Positions 16,966 to 24,747 of a DNA stretch of 40,129 nucleotides are shown here, in pieces. The first letter of the stretch is position 1. Every line of letters starts with the position of its first letter. The position numbers and the translations under genes were made by a program. The notes beneath the pieces are model-generated. The model was given only the letters and a program-made list of their open reading frames with translations. It was not told the origin of the DNA and did no database searches. The stretch is from JAXJYR01 sp964593515 (GTDB lineage Bacteria; Bacillota_I; Bacilli_A; Erysipelotrichales; Erysipelotrichaceae): positions 1 to 40,129 of the forward strand of contig CAZQJH010000001.1 of NCBI GenBank assembly GCA_964593515.1, given 5' to 3'.

Positions 16966-16994
16966 GAGTTCCGTAGGAACTCTTTTGTTTTTTT
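16964..16994 (+). terminator. Hairpin with T run after prfB
   Basis: AAGAGTTCC (16964-16972) pairs with GGAACTCTT (16976-16984), followed by TTGTTTTTTT. It overlaps the prfB stop codon and ends at the AGGAGG of the next gene. I see no separate promoter for that gene, so termination is probably partial. Confidence 0.7.
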
Positions 16995-17004
16995 AGGAGG
17001 TAAT

Positions 17005-17868
17005 ATGAAAAAGTTATTAAAAATTAATTGGAAAGATTTATTATTTATCTGTTTAGGAAATTTTGTGATTTCGATTGCGGTTACGGTCTTTATTTTACCA
17101 TTAGATATTTTATCAGGTGGAGTACCAGGGGTAGCTGTATCATTAAAAGCTTTTCTTCCGATAGATGAATTATTATTAATTAATATTATTACTTATTCAT
17201 TATTTTTCTTAGGAGCTATTTTCTTAGGTAAAGAATTTGCTATGAAAACCATTCTATCAACTATTTTATATCCACTAGCTTTACAAGTTACTAATTACTT
17301 TGCACCACTAATTAATGTTGGAACTAATCCAATATTAGCTAGTTTATATGCGGGAGTCTTTTTAGGAATTGGAGTAGGTTTAGTTTATCGGGTAGGAGCT
17401 AGTACGGGAGGAATGGATATTCCACCACTAATTATGAATAAATACTTTAAAATTCCTTTACATACAGCAGTATTAATTGTTGATGGATGTACAGTATTAT
17501 TAGGAGCAAGTATTTATGGGATTGAAGCAGCTATGATTGGATTACTTTCAGTTGTAACTTGTAGTTATGTAATTAATGCTGTAATGGATTTTGGAAGTAC
17601 GAAAGCTAAACAATTAATTATTATTTCTGATAAACATGAAGAAATTATTAAAGCAGTACATGAAGAATTAAACCGTGGGGTAACAATCTTAAAAGGGGTT
17701 GGAGGTTATTCTAAAGAAGAACGTGAAGTATTAATGGTTGTTTTATATCAAAAACAATATGCTACTTTAAAACGTTTATTAGATGAAATTGATCCAAGTG
17801 CTTTTGTGATTGTTAGTGATACGCATGAGGTTCATGGAGAAGGATTTACTTATTTACAAAATATGTAA
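17005..17868 (+). CDS. YitT-family membrane protein
   Basis: An integral membrane protein of the YitT/DUF161 family, transport substrate unknown. The 287 residues hold about five to six membrane segments. The family motif SGGVPGVAVSL sits near residues 37-47 and VYRVGASTGGMDIPPLIMNK in the middle. The soluble C-terminal DUF2179 domain begins near KAKQLIIISDKHEEI (about residue 206) and includes RGVTILKGVGGYS. It starts at ATG 17005 after TAGGAGG, 40 bases behind prfB, and probably depends on read-through from the secA-prfB promoter. The ftsX operon promoter overlaps its last codons. Confidence 0.88.
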   Translation: MKKLLKINWKDLLFICLGNFVISIAVTVFILPLDILSGGVPGVAVSLKAFLPIDELLLINIITYSLFFLGAIFLGKEFAMKTILSTILYPLALQVTNYFAPLINVGTNPILASLYAGVFLGIGVGLVYRVGASTGGMDIPPLIMNKYFKIPLHTAVLIVDGCTVLLGASIYGIEAAMIGLLSVVTCSYVINAVMDFGSTKAKQLIIISDKHEEIIKAVHEELNRGVTILKGVGGYSKEEREVLMVVLYQKQYATLKRLLDEIDPSAFVIVSDTHEVHGEGFTYLQNM

Positions 17869-17884
17869 ATAATTATGTTATAAT
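17853..17884 (+). promoter_or_regulatory. Promoter of the ftsX-M23-ftsE-ftsX operon
   Basis: An extended -10 TGTTATAAT (17876-17884) with TTTACA (17853-17858) at a long 20-base spacing. It overlaps the stop codon of the YitT gene. Confidence 0.6.
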
Positions 17885-17911
17885 TAGATAAAAGAAAGAA
17901 GGAGTTGCCAG

Positions 17912-18793
17912 ATGAGTTTATTTCATCCTATTAAAACGGCTTTCCAAGGAATAAGACGTCATTTAGCAATGTCGATTTCTTGTGTGGGAGCTATAAGTTT
18001 AACATTAATAATGATTTCTTTAATCTTAATGGTTAGTGTAAATGTCGATAATTTTACTCAAGCGATTGAACAAGATTTAAAAATAAGAGTTAAAGTAGAT
18101 AAAGTAGCTACCTATGGTGAATTATATGAAATTGAAGCATCATTAAATAATATTGAAGAAATTAAAAGTTATCAATATAGCAGTAAAAGTGAAGAATTAG
18201 AATTACTTATTGAAGAAAATGGTCAAGTATTTGAACGTTATCGTGATTATAATCCCTTAAATGATGTTTATATCTTAGAAGCTTATCGAGCTAGTGATAT
18301 TGAAAAGATATGTGATGAAGTATCAACTATTGCATGGGTAGAAGATGTAGATTATGGTGGAGATACAATTAAAATGATGATTGATATCTTTGAAGATGTA
18401 CGTGGAGCTAGTTATATTTTGATTCTTGCTTTAAGTTTTGTTGCATTATTCTTAGTTATTAGCATGATTAAATTAAGTGTCTCAACGCGTAAAGATGAGA
18501 TAGCAATTATGCGCTTTGTTGGTGCTAGTAATATGTATATTAGAATTCCTTTTATTTATGAAGGGATTCTAGTGGGAATTTTAGGTAGTATCATTCCAAT
18601 TGTTGCGACGGTTGTGGTTTATCGTTATTTATATCAAATCTTTGATGGTCATATTATTTCATCAATGTTAGTATTAAAAGAACCAACATTAGTTTTAAAT
18701 AATTTAACCCTTATTTTATTAGGTGCTGGAGTAGGTGTTGGTTTATTAGGTAGTATTTATGCTCTAGGTAGATATTTGAGGTGGAAACGATGA
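17912..18793 (+). CDS. ftsX: FtsX-family cell-division membrane protein, copy 1
   Basis: Membrane partner of FtsE; the pair controls extracellular peptidoglycan hydrolases at the septum. The 293 residues show the FtsX layout: a cytoplasmic start with IRRHLAMSISCVGAI, then membrane segments near 21-45, 167-189, 215-238 and 262-285. A 120-residue external domain (46-166) lies between the first two segments. The family segment MRFVGASNMYIRIPFIYEG lies between membrane segments 2 and 3. AAGGAG precedes the ATG. The stop overlaps the next gene as ATGA. It is separated from ftsE by the M23 gene, and a second, divergent FtsX follows ftsE. Which FtsX pairs with FtsE, or whether both do, cannot be decided from sequence. 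Confidence 0.92.
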   Translation: MSLFHPIKTAFQGIRRHLAMSISCVGAISLTLIMISLILMVSVNVDNFTQAIEQDLKIRVKVDKVATYGELYEIEASLNNIEEIKSYQYSSKSEELELLIEENGQVFERYRDYNPLNDVYILEAYRASDIEKICDEVSTIAWVEDVDYGGDTIKMMIDIFEDVRGASYILILALSFVALFLVISMIKLSVSTRKDEIAIMRFVGASNMYIRIPFIYEGILVGILGSIIPIVATVVVYRYLYQIFDGHIISSMLVLKEPTLVLNNLTLILLGAGVGVGLLGSIYALGRYLRWKR

Positions 18794-20193
18794 AAAAACA
18801 AGTTAGGAAAGCTAGCTTGTTGTTGATGTGTATCACGATGATATGGTTATCACAAGGTGGTATTTATGCTGATAATAAATTTGCAGGTAATGAGAGTTCA
18901 TGGATTAAAAAATGTAGTGTAGCTCAAAAAACACAAAAAGACTATGATGATTGTGTGGCTTTCAAAAGTTATTATCAAGGAAAACAAGGAGATGTGAAAG
19001 ATCAAATCGCTTCCTTACAACAACAAGTTAAAGATATAGAAGGAGATATAGCTAAATTACAAGCAGCAATTGATGAACAAGAGGCTCTTATTGCTCAAAT
19101 TGAAGCGCGTATTAGTGAAAATAAGAGTGCAATTGCGCTTATTGATAATGAAATAGCTAAATTAGATTTAAAAATTGATGCATTACAATTCTCAATTGAT
19201 GAACGTGATGCGATTATGAAAAAAAGAATGCGTGATGAACAAGCATCAATGGGTCTAAATGTTGTTTTAGAAGTTATTATGGGTTCTAATGATATCTTAG
19301 ATATGATTAGAAGATTAGATGGTTTAGCCCAAATAGATGAGGCTGATCGTCAAGAAATAGCAATTATTGAATCAGAAAAAAATGAAATTAAATTCCAACG
19401 TAGTGAACAAGAACGCTTACGTGAAGAACAAGAAGGATATTTAAAACAAAATCAAATTGAAGAAGAAAATGCGCTTGAAGTTAAAAAACAACAAGAAATT
19501 CTTCAAGGTGAATTTATGAATGTCTATGAAAAATTAAATGAAGAAATGCGTAATGCGAAAGTTGATTTATCAACATTACAAAATAACTTAATTAGTATTA
19601 ATCCGGAATTAGTTAAACAAGAAGTAGCTACCATTCCAAGTAATAGTGGTTTAGCCAAACCAGTACCTGGTTATATTTCAGCTAATTCATTCCATTATCC
19701 AAATGGTTCAATTCATATGGGATTAGATATTGCAGTTGATTTAAGAACGCCAATTTATGCACCAGCTAATGGAATTATTTTATATGCTAATAATCCAGTT
19801 CCAACCAATAGTGGTTATATTGGTAATCGTGATGGATATCCAGCTGGTACTGGAAACTCAATTCAAATGATTTGTCGGGTTAATGGTACTACTTATGCAT
19901 TATCATTCTTCCATATGGCTCAAGAAAACTTCTCAGTTAGAGCCGGTCAAAAGGTAAGTGTTGGTCAATTATTAGGTTTATCAGGTAATACTGGTAATAC
20001 TACTGGTCCACATTGCCACTTAGAAGTATTTAATTTAGGTAATATGAGTATTGAAAGTGCTATTGCCCAATTCCAAGCAACAGCTGACTTTGCTTGGGGT
20101 AATGGATGGTATGCCACAGGACTTACAAATATTTGTGATGTAAGTGGTCCACCATGTCGTGAACATCCTGAAGATGTTTATGGATATCGATAG
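18790..20193 (+). CDS. Secreted coiled-coil M23 (LytM) protein, PcsB/EnvC-like
   Basis: Likely peptidoglycan endopeptidase or hydrolase activator working with FtsEX outside the membrane. The 467-residue protein has an N-terminal signal peptide (hydrophobic 9-22, probable cleavage after GIYA at 27) and a long coiled coil (about 68-265). The C-terminal M23 domain has a full zinc site: His309 and Asp313 in HMGLD and His410 in HCH, with His375 and His408 as catalytic candidates. Many EnvC-type activators have lost these residues, so this one may be an active enzyme. ATG 18790 overlaps the ftsX stop and follows GAGGTGG; the GTG at 18781 is less likely. Six cysteines in the mature protein, including Cys449 and Cys456 at the end, are unusual for an exported Firmicutes protein. 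Confidence 0.88.
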   Translation: MKKQVRKASLLLMCITMIWLSQGGIYADNKFAGNESSWIKKCSVAQKTQKDYDDCVAFKSYYQGKQGDVKDQIASLQQQVKDIEGDIAKLQAAIDEQEALIAQIEARISENKSAIALIDNEIAKLDLKIDALQFSIDERDAIMKKRMRDEQASMGLNVVLEVIMGSNDILDMIRRLDGLAQIDEADRQEIAIIESEKNEIKFQRSEQERLREEQEGYLKQNQIEEENALEVKKQQEILQGEFMNVYEKLNEEMRNAKVDLSTLQNNLISINPELVKQEVATIPSNSGLAKPVPGYISANSFHYPNGSIHMGLDIAVDLRTPIYAPANGIILYANNPVPTNSGYIGNRDGYPAGTGNSIQMICRVNGTTYALSFFHMAQENFSVRAGQKVSVGQLLGLSGNTGNTTGPHCHLEVFNLGNMSIESAIAQFQATADFAWGNGWYATGLTNICDVSGPPCREHPEDVYGYR

Positions 20194-20204
20194 GAGTGTG
20201 TAAG

Positions 20205-20894
20205 ATGATTCGTTTAAAAAATGTATCGAAAAAATATAAAAATGGAGTTAATGCGTTAAAAGAAATGAATTTAACTATTGAAGATGGAGAATTCGTTTAT
20301 ATTATTGGACCAACTGGAAGTGGTAAATCAACCTTAATTAAATTATTAGACGGTGAAGAAATTCCGACTAGTGGTGAAGTTTGGGTTGAAGATGTTAATG
20401 TGGGGAAATTAAGACACTCAAGAGTACCAATTTATCGTCGTAAAATTGGGGTTGTTTTCCAAGATTTTCGCTTATTACCCAAACTAACAATCTTCGAAAA
20501 TATTGCTTTTGCTTTAGAAGTAATTGGGATGCGTAAGAAAGATATTCGTAAACGCGTACGTGAAGTTTTAGAATTAGTATCATTAAGTGATAAAGCTAAT
20601 AACTTCCCGCATGAATTAAGTGGTGGACAACAACAAAGAGCTACTATTGGTCGTGCAATTGCTAATCATCCAAAAGTATTAATTGCCGATGAACCTACCG
20701 GAAATTTAGATCCAGCAATGTCAGCAGAAATTATGGACTTATTACAAAAAATTAACGAAGTAGAACAAACAACTATTTTAATGGTAACGCATGATTCGAA
20801 CTTAGTTAATAAATATAAAAAACGTACGATTTGCTTAGAAGAAGGATATATTGTTGCGGATATTATGAAAGGTGGATATATCGTTCATGAGTAA
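20205..20894 (+). CDS. ftsE: Cell-division ATP-binding protein FtsE
   Basis: ABC-type ATPase that drives FtsX to control cell-wall hydrolases. The 229 residues contain Walker A GPTGSGKS (35-42), a Q-loop (VVFQDFRLL), the signature LSGGQQQRA (from 138) and Walker B VLIADEPTGNLD (Asp162, Glu163), ending with the MVTHD switch. The start is ATG 20205, eight bases after TAGGAG. A GTG at 20196 would overlap that ribosome binding site. The stop overlaps the second ftsX by 8 bases. FtsE proteins resemble LolD and MacB ATPases, but the flanking ftsX genes settle the assignment. Confidence 0.95.
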   Translation: MIRLKNVSKKYKNGVNALKEMNLTIEDGEFVYIIGPTGSGKSTLIKLLDGEEIPTSGEVWVEDVNVGKLRHSRVPIYRRKIGVVFQDFRLLPKLTIFENIAFALEVIGMRKKDIRKRVREVLELVSLSDKANNFPHELSGGQQQRATIGRAIANHPKVLIADEPTGNLDPAMSAEIMDLLQKINEVEQTTILMVTHDSNLVNKYKKRTICLEEGYIVADIMKGGYIVHE

Positions 20895-21786
20895 TTTCTT
20901 AAGAAGTTTACCACGACATATAAAAAGTGCGATATTATCACTATTTCGTAATTTTGCCATGAGTATTTCCGCAATAATGGCTGTAAGTATTACCATTAGT
21001 ATTTTAAGTATCTTCCTATTAATTATTAGTAATATTACTTATTTTACTAATAATGTAGTAGATGATTTTAGAATACATGTTGTTTTACAAAATGATATTA
21101 AAGCTGATAGTGAAATAGCTGCTATTAAAAATGAATTAAGTAAAATAGACCATGTTAAAGGAATTATCTATAGTGATGCGGATAATGAATTAGCATTAAT
21201 GATAAAAGAACGTGGGGATGCTTATCAAATGTATGAAAATGATAATCCTTTAAGTAATGCATTCTATATTGAAATAGATGATCCAGATTTAATGCATGAA
21301 ATAACTAATCAACTAAAAATGAAAGATTATGTTTTTGATGCTCAATATGGTGGAGATAGTGTTAATGGAATGATTGAATTACTTGGATATATCCGATATG
21401 GAGGAATTGCTTTATTAGCTATTTTATCGGCCTTAGTATTATTTTTAATTCATAATGTTACTAAAATTACGATTTATGCTCGTTCAAATGAAATTGGTAT
21501 AATGCGTAATGTTGGGGCTAGTGGATGGTATATTAAAACACCATTCTTATTAGAAGGAGTTTTAATATCATTAATTGGTTCAATTTTACCTTGTTTATTA
21601 ACTTATTTAGGTTATAAATGGGTACTTCAAATAAGTGGGGGATATTTATTTACGAGAGTATTTACACTAATTAGCTTTAAACCATATATTTATATCGTAA
21701 TGCTTATTTTATGTATCTTTGCGATTGTGGTAGGATTGATTGCTAGTTTCTTATCTGTAAATAAATATCTAAAGTTTAAACGTTAA
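20887..21786 (+). CDS. ftsX: FtsX-family cell-division membrane protein, copy 2
   Basis: A second complete FtsX, 299 residues from ATG 20887, with membrane segments near 25-51, 169-191, 221-245 and 265-290 and an external domain at 52-168. It shares the frame of copy 1: LFRNFAMSISAIMAV matches RRHLAMSISCVGAI, the external domain keeps NPLSNAF (NPLNDVY in copy 1), DAQYGGD matches VDYGGD, and EIGIMRNVGASGWYIKTPFLLEG matches the copy 1 loop. Most other positions differ, so this is an old duplication or two distinct lineages. It overlaps ftsE by 8 bases, the standard ftsE-ftsX coupling. A GTG at 20872 is possible but has no well-placed ribosome binding site. Confidence 0.92.
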   Translation: MSNFLRSLPRHIKSAILSLFRNFAMSISAIMAVSITISILSIFLLIISNITYFTNNVVDDFRIHVVLQNDIKADSEIAAIKNELSKIDHVKGIIYSDADNELALMIKERGDAYQMYENDNPLSNAFYIEIDDPDLMHEITNQLKMKDYVFDAQYGGDSVNGMIELLGYIRYGGIALLAILSALVLFLIHNVTKITIYARSNEIGIMRNVGASGWYIKTPFLLEGVLISLIGSILPCLLTYLGYKWVLQISGGYLFTRVFTLISFKPYIYIVMLILCIFAIVVGLIASFLSVNKYLKFKR

Positions 21787-21802
21787 GTTTGGGAGAATAA
21801 TT

Positions 21803-22699
21803 ATGGAACGAAAAACAATTAAAAGAGCTATTCAATTAATTATGTTGATAGTTTTAGCTTTACAAGTTCTACAAGTAACCCCAGTTTTAGCTGATGTTGG
21901 TAATAGCTTTTCTGGTGGGGATAGTTATGATAGCAGTGATAACTACAGTTATAGTAGTAGTGGGGATGGCATTGATATTGGTTTATTAATCTATTTATGT
22001 TTAGAACATCCGATTGTTGCTGCAATTGTGATTATTATTTTAATTGTTGTAGCGATGGTAAATAAAAATAAAGTAACTAGTAATAATCATACAACACGTT
22101 ATGCTAATCCAGGTTTTAAGAGTAATAATCATTTAAATGAAAATGAGGTAGTAGCGCAAATTAAAGCTAATGATCCTGATTTCTCACAAGCAGAAATGAT
22201 TAGTTATGTTAATGAAGTATGGTTAGCTTTACAAGAAGCATGGGAAAAGAAAGAATGGCAACAAGTTAGACCATTTGAAAGTAATACTTTATTTAATATC
22301 CATAATCGTCAATTACAAGAATTTATTGATAATCATATGACTAACTATTTAAATAAACAAAATATTCGCTCGACTATTTTAGCTAGTTATCATCAAGATG
22401 CTAATCATGATATCTTGGATGTGAAATTAGATGCTTCTTTATTAGATTATACGCTAGATGATGAAAGTGGTAAGTTATTAGAAGGAAGTAAAGATCAATA
22501 TGTATATCGTTCATATCACTTACAATTTATTCGTAAAATTGGTAGTAAAACTAATTGTGATAGTGGAACAAATGTAACTAATTGTCCTAATTGTGGAGCA
22601 CCAACGCAAGTTACTAGTTCAGGACAATGTGAATATTGTAAGTCAGTAATCACTAATGGTGATTATGGTTGGGTTTTAAATAAATATGAACCTTGGTAA
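21803..22699 (+). CDS. Tim44-like zinc-ribbon membrane protein
   Basis: I place this 298-residue protein in the bacterial Tim44-like group often annotated as a zinc-ribbon transport protein; its role is unknown. It has a signal peptide (cleavage likely after VLA at 30), a Ser/Asp/Tyr low-complexity stretch (33-56) and a membrane segment at about 58-86. The Tim44-like domain (about 112-245) includes DPDFSQAEMISYVNEVW and KEWQQVRPFES. It ends in a ribbon, CPNCG (261-265) and CEYC (276-279). GGGAG precedes the ATG, 16 bases after the second ftsX, so it is the last gene of that operon. Whether it helps FtsEX or an envelope stress system is open. Confidence 0.75.
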   Translation: MERKTIKRAIQLIMLIVLALQVLQVTPVLADVGNSFSGGDSYDSSDNYSYSSSGDGIDIGLLIYLCLEHPIVAAIVIIILIVVAMVNKNKVTSNNHTTRYANPGFKSNNHLNENEVVAQIKANDPDFSQAEMISYVNEVWLALQEAWEKKEWQQVRPFESNTLFNIHNRQLQEFIDNHMTNYLNKQNIRSTILASYHQDANHDILDVKLDASLLDYTLDDESGKLLEGSKDQYVYRSYHLQFIRKIGSKTNCDSGTNVTNCPNCGAPTQVTSSGQCEYCKSVITNGDYGWVLNKYEPW

Positions 22700-22724
22700 G
22701 AAGTGTGAATAACACTTCTTTTTT
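22698..22724 (+). terminator. Intrinsic terminator of the ftsX operon
   Basis: AAGAAGTGT (22698-22706) pairs with ACACTTCTT (22712-22720) around a 5-base loop, with T residues after. Confidence 0.85.
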
Positions 22725-22754
22725 ATTGATATAATCAATAAAAAAAGTTAAACA

Positions 22755-22783
22755 TTTAAGGCTAGATATGATAAACTTATATT
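22755..22783 (+). promoter_or_regulatory. Possible promoter of the SPFH gene
   Basis: TATATT (22778-22783) lies 17 bases after TTTAAG (22755-22760). Both boxes are weak matches; the upstream terminator argues that a promoter must lie in this short gap. Confidence 0.4.
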
Positions 22784-22802
22784 AATGAGAGGGGGTCTTG
22801 TA

Positions 22803-24059
22803 ATGGGACTTATTAAAGCAGCTGTAGAAAGTGCTAAAACAACTTTAGCTGATCAATGGCTTGAATATTATTACTGTGATACGATGAGTAATGATATTTT
22901 ACTACAAAAAGGACATCGTCAAGTAAATAGTGGAAGTAATACGAAAGCTAGTGAAAATATTATTAGTAATGGTAGTGGAATTGTAGTAAATGCTGGTCAA
23001 GCGGTATTAATTGTGGAAGATGGAAAGATTGTGGATTTTAGTGCGGAAGCAGGAAGATTTACTTGGAATAATTCAAGTGAACCATCTTTATTTAGTGGTG
23101 GATTTGATGGGTTAATCGACTCATTTAAAACATTTGGTAAACGTTTTGCGCATGGTGGAACTCAAGGTAAAGATCAAAGAGTTTATTATGTAAATACGAA
23201 AGAAATCTTTGATAATAAATTTGGTTCACAAACACCAATGGCTTATAATGATCCAACTTATCGTGGAATCTATATTCGTTATTTTGGTTCTTATACTTTT
23301 AAAATTGTTGACCCAATTTTATTTTATAATAGTGTTGCGGGTAATGTTCGTGATCGTTATACTAAAGTTGATTTAATGCAACAATGTGATTTAGAATTTA
23401 TTACCGCTTTAGATGAAGCTTTTGCGAAATGTAGTGATAGTGGATATCAATATAATGATTTACCTAAACGTCAACGTGAAATTGCTACATTTATGAATGA
23501 AGCTTTAGATGATGAGTGGCGTACACGTCGAGGAATGGAAGTTGAATCGGTAGCAATTGGTAAAGTTACTCCTGATGATGAATCACGTAAACGTATTTCT
23601 TTAATTGATGATTCAATTATGATGTCTGATTCACGTATTGCAGCTGGTCGTATGGCTAATGCTCAAGCTAATGCATTAGAAAAAGCAGCAAGTAATGAAG
23701 CAGGGGCTTTCACTGGTTTTATGGGCTTTGGTATGGCTAATAACCAAGGTGGACAAGCAGTAAATAATTATGCACAAGGTTTAAGTCAAGATAGTAATAA
23801 TCCATTATTTAATAAACCAGAAATTAAAAATAATTCTGGTTGGACTTGTAGTTGTGGTCAAGTAAATGAAGGTAATTTCTGTAGTAATTGTGGAAGTAAA
23901 AAACCAAATAATACTTGGACTTGTAGCTGTGGACAAGTAAATGAAGGTAACTTCTGTAGTAATTGTGGAAGTAAGAAACCAAGTGGTTCATGGACTTGTG
24001 AATGTGGACAAGTAAATGAAGGGAATTTCTGCAGTAATTGCGGTAAAGGTAAAGCCTAA
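22803..24059 (+). CDS. SPFH-domain protein with three C-terminal zinc ribbons
   Basis: A cytoplasmic, membrane-associated scaffold of the SPFH (band 7) group, most like the YdjI/'virion core protein' branch. In Bacillus subtilis, YdjI works with PspA in membrane stress. The 418 residues contain an SPFH region with the branch-typical GIVVNAGQAVLIVEDGKIV (residues 60-78), RVYYVNTKEIFDNKFGS and IYIRYFGSYTFKIVDP. A helical, alanine-rich stretch (SRIAAGRMANAQANALEKAA) comes before the tail. The tail is three 25-residue ribbons from residue 347, each CxC...CxxC (first set Cys349, 351, 360, 363). The start is ATG 22803 after GAGGGGG; an ATG at 22785 lies before that site and is rejected. The stop overlaps the ispD start (TAATG). 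Confidence 0.85.
   Translation: MGLIKAAVESAKTTLADQWLEYYYCDTMSNDILLQKGHRQVNSGSNTKASENIISNGSGIVVNAGQAVLIVEDGKIVDFSAEAGRFTWNNSSEPSLFSGGFDGLIDSFKTFGKRFAHGGTQGKDQRVYYVNTKEIFDNKFGSQTPMAYNDPTYRGIYIRYFGSYTFKIVDPILFYNSVAGNVRDRYTKVDLMQQCDLEFITALDEAFAKCSDSGYQYNDLPKRQREIATFMNEALDDEWRTRRGMEVESVAIGKVTPDDESRKRISLIDDSIMMSDSRIAAGRMANAQANALEKAASNEAGAFTGFMGFGMANNQGGQAVNNYAQGLSQDSNNPLFNKPEIKNNSGWTCSCGQVNEGNFCSNCGSKKPNNTWTCSCGQVNEGNFCSNCGSKKPSGSWTCECGQVNEGNFCSNCGKGKA
23841..24056 (+). repeat. Three tandem 75-base repeats encoding zinc ribbons
   Basis: Units begin at 23841, 23916 and 23991 with an exact 75-base period; the last is cut short by the stop. The core residues QVNEGNFCSNCG are identical in all three, and the DNA is nearly so, which suggests recent duplication or ongoing conversion. 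Confidence 0.9.
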
Positions 24060-24706
24060 TGGAATATAGTGCTTTAATTGTAGCAGCAGGTAGTGGTTCA
24101 AGAATGAATTTGGGTTACAATAAAATGCTATTTAAATTTAAAAATGGACAAACGATTATTGAGAAAACCGTAGCTATTTTTAAAGAAGATGCTGATTGTA
24201 AACAAATTGTAGTTGTAACTTCTGGTGAAGAAATTCTTACTTTTACTAAACTATTAGGACATGATAAAATTGTTTATGCTAAAGGTGGGGAAACTAGAGC
24301 ACATTCAGTTATGAATGGATTGTATGCATGTAGTAATGAATATGTATTAATCCATGATGGAGCTCGTCCATGGTTAAGCCATGAATGCTTAAACAATTTA
24401 AAAAAGACTTTAGTAGAAACTAAAGCCTGTATATTAGCTATGCCAGTTAAAGATACGATCAAAGTAGTTGATAATGGTATTATTCAAAATACGCCTAAAC
24501 GTGCGACCTTATATTTAGCTCAAACACCACAAGCATTTATCACCGAAGAAATTCTAGCTGCCTATAAACAAGGTTTTGAAAAAGGAATTGAAGTTAGTGA
24601 TGATGCTTCAATGATGGAAGCATGTGGAAAACGTAAGGTCATGATTGTTGAAGGAAGTTATGCGAATGCTAAAGTAACAACTATTGAAGATATTCAAGGA
24701 ATGTAA
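24059..24706 (+). CDS. ispD: 2-C-methyl-D-erythritol 4-phosphate cytidylyltransferase
   Basis: Third step of the non-mevalonate isoprenoid pathway: CTP plus MEP gives CDP-methylerythritol. The 215-residue protein has the nucleotide-binding start VAAGSGSRMNLGYNKM, with Lys22 at the expected place. It also has GGETRAHSVMNGL, the HDGARPW metal/base segment, MPVKDTIK, TPQAF and VSDDASMME. The RibD/TarI-type ribitol cytidylyltransferases are close relatives and cannot be fully excluded. The start codon shares one base with the stop of the SPFH gene, so the two are translated in tandem; this is an odd partnership. Confidence 0.85.
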   Translation: MEYSALIVAAGSGSRMNLGYNKMLFKFKNGQTIIEKTVAIFKEDADCKQIVVVTSGEEILTFTKLLGHDKIVYAKGGETRAHSVMNGLYACSNEYVLIHDGARPWLSHECLNNLKKTLVETKACILAMPVKDTIKVVDNGIIQNTPKRATLYLAQTPQAFITEEILAAYKQGFEKGIEVSDDASMMEACGKRKVMIVEGSYANAKVTTIEDIQGM

Positions 24707-24707
24707 T

Positions 24708-24741
24708 AAAAAACCTATGGATTTTATACCATAGGTTTTTT
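24708..24741. terminator. Bidirectional terminator between ispD and the MATE gene
   Basis: AAAAAACCTATGG (24708-24720) pairs with CCATAGGTTTTTT (24729-24741) around an 8-base loop. The A and T tracts serve both converging genes. Confidence 0.9.
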
Positions 24742-24747
24742 TAATGA

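Noticed and set aside
18781..18789. GTG start for the M23 protein, and similar GTG or ATG extensions at 20196, 20872 and 22785
   Set aside because: Each lies on or before the ribosome binding site of the internal ATG, or has no well-placed site of its own. Gene overlaps or spacing favour the internal starts.
23841..24056. CRISPR or non-coding tandem repeat
   Set aside because: The 75-base units are in frame and encode zinc ribbons, with no spacers between them.
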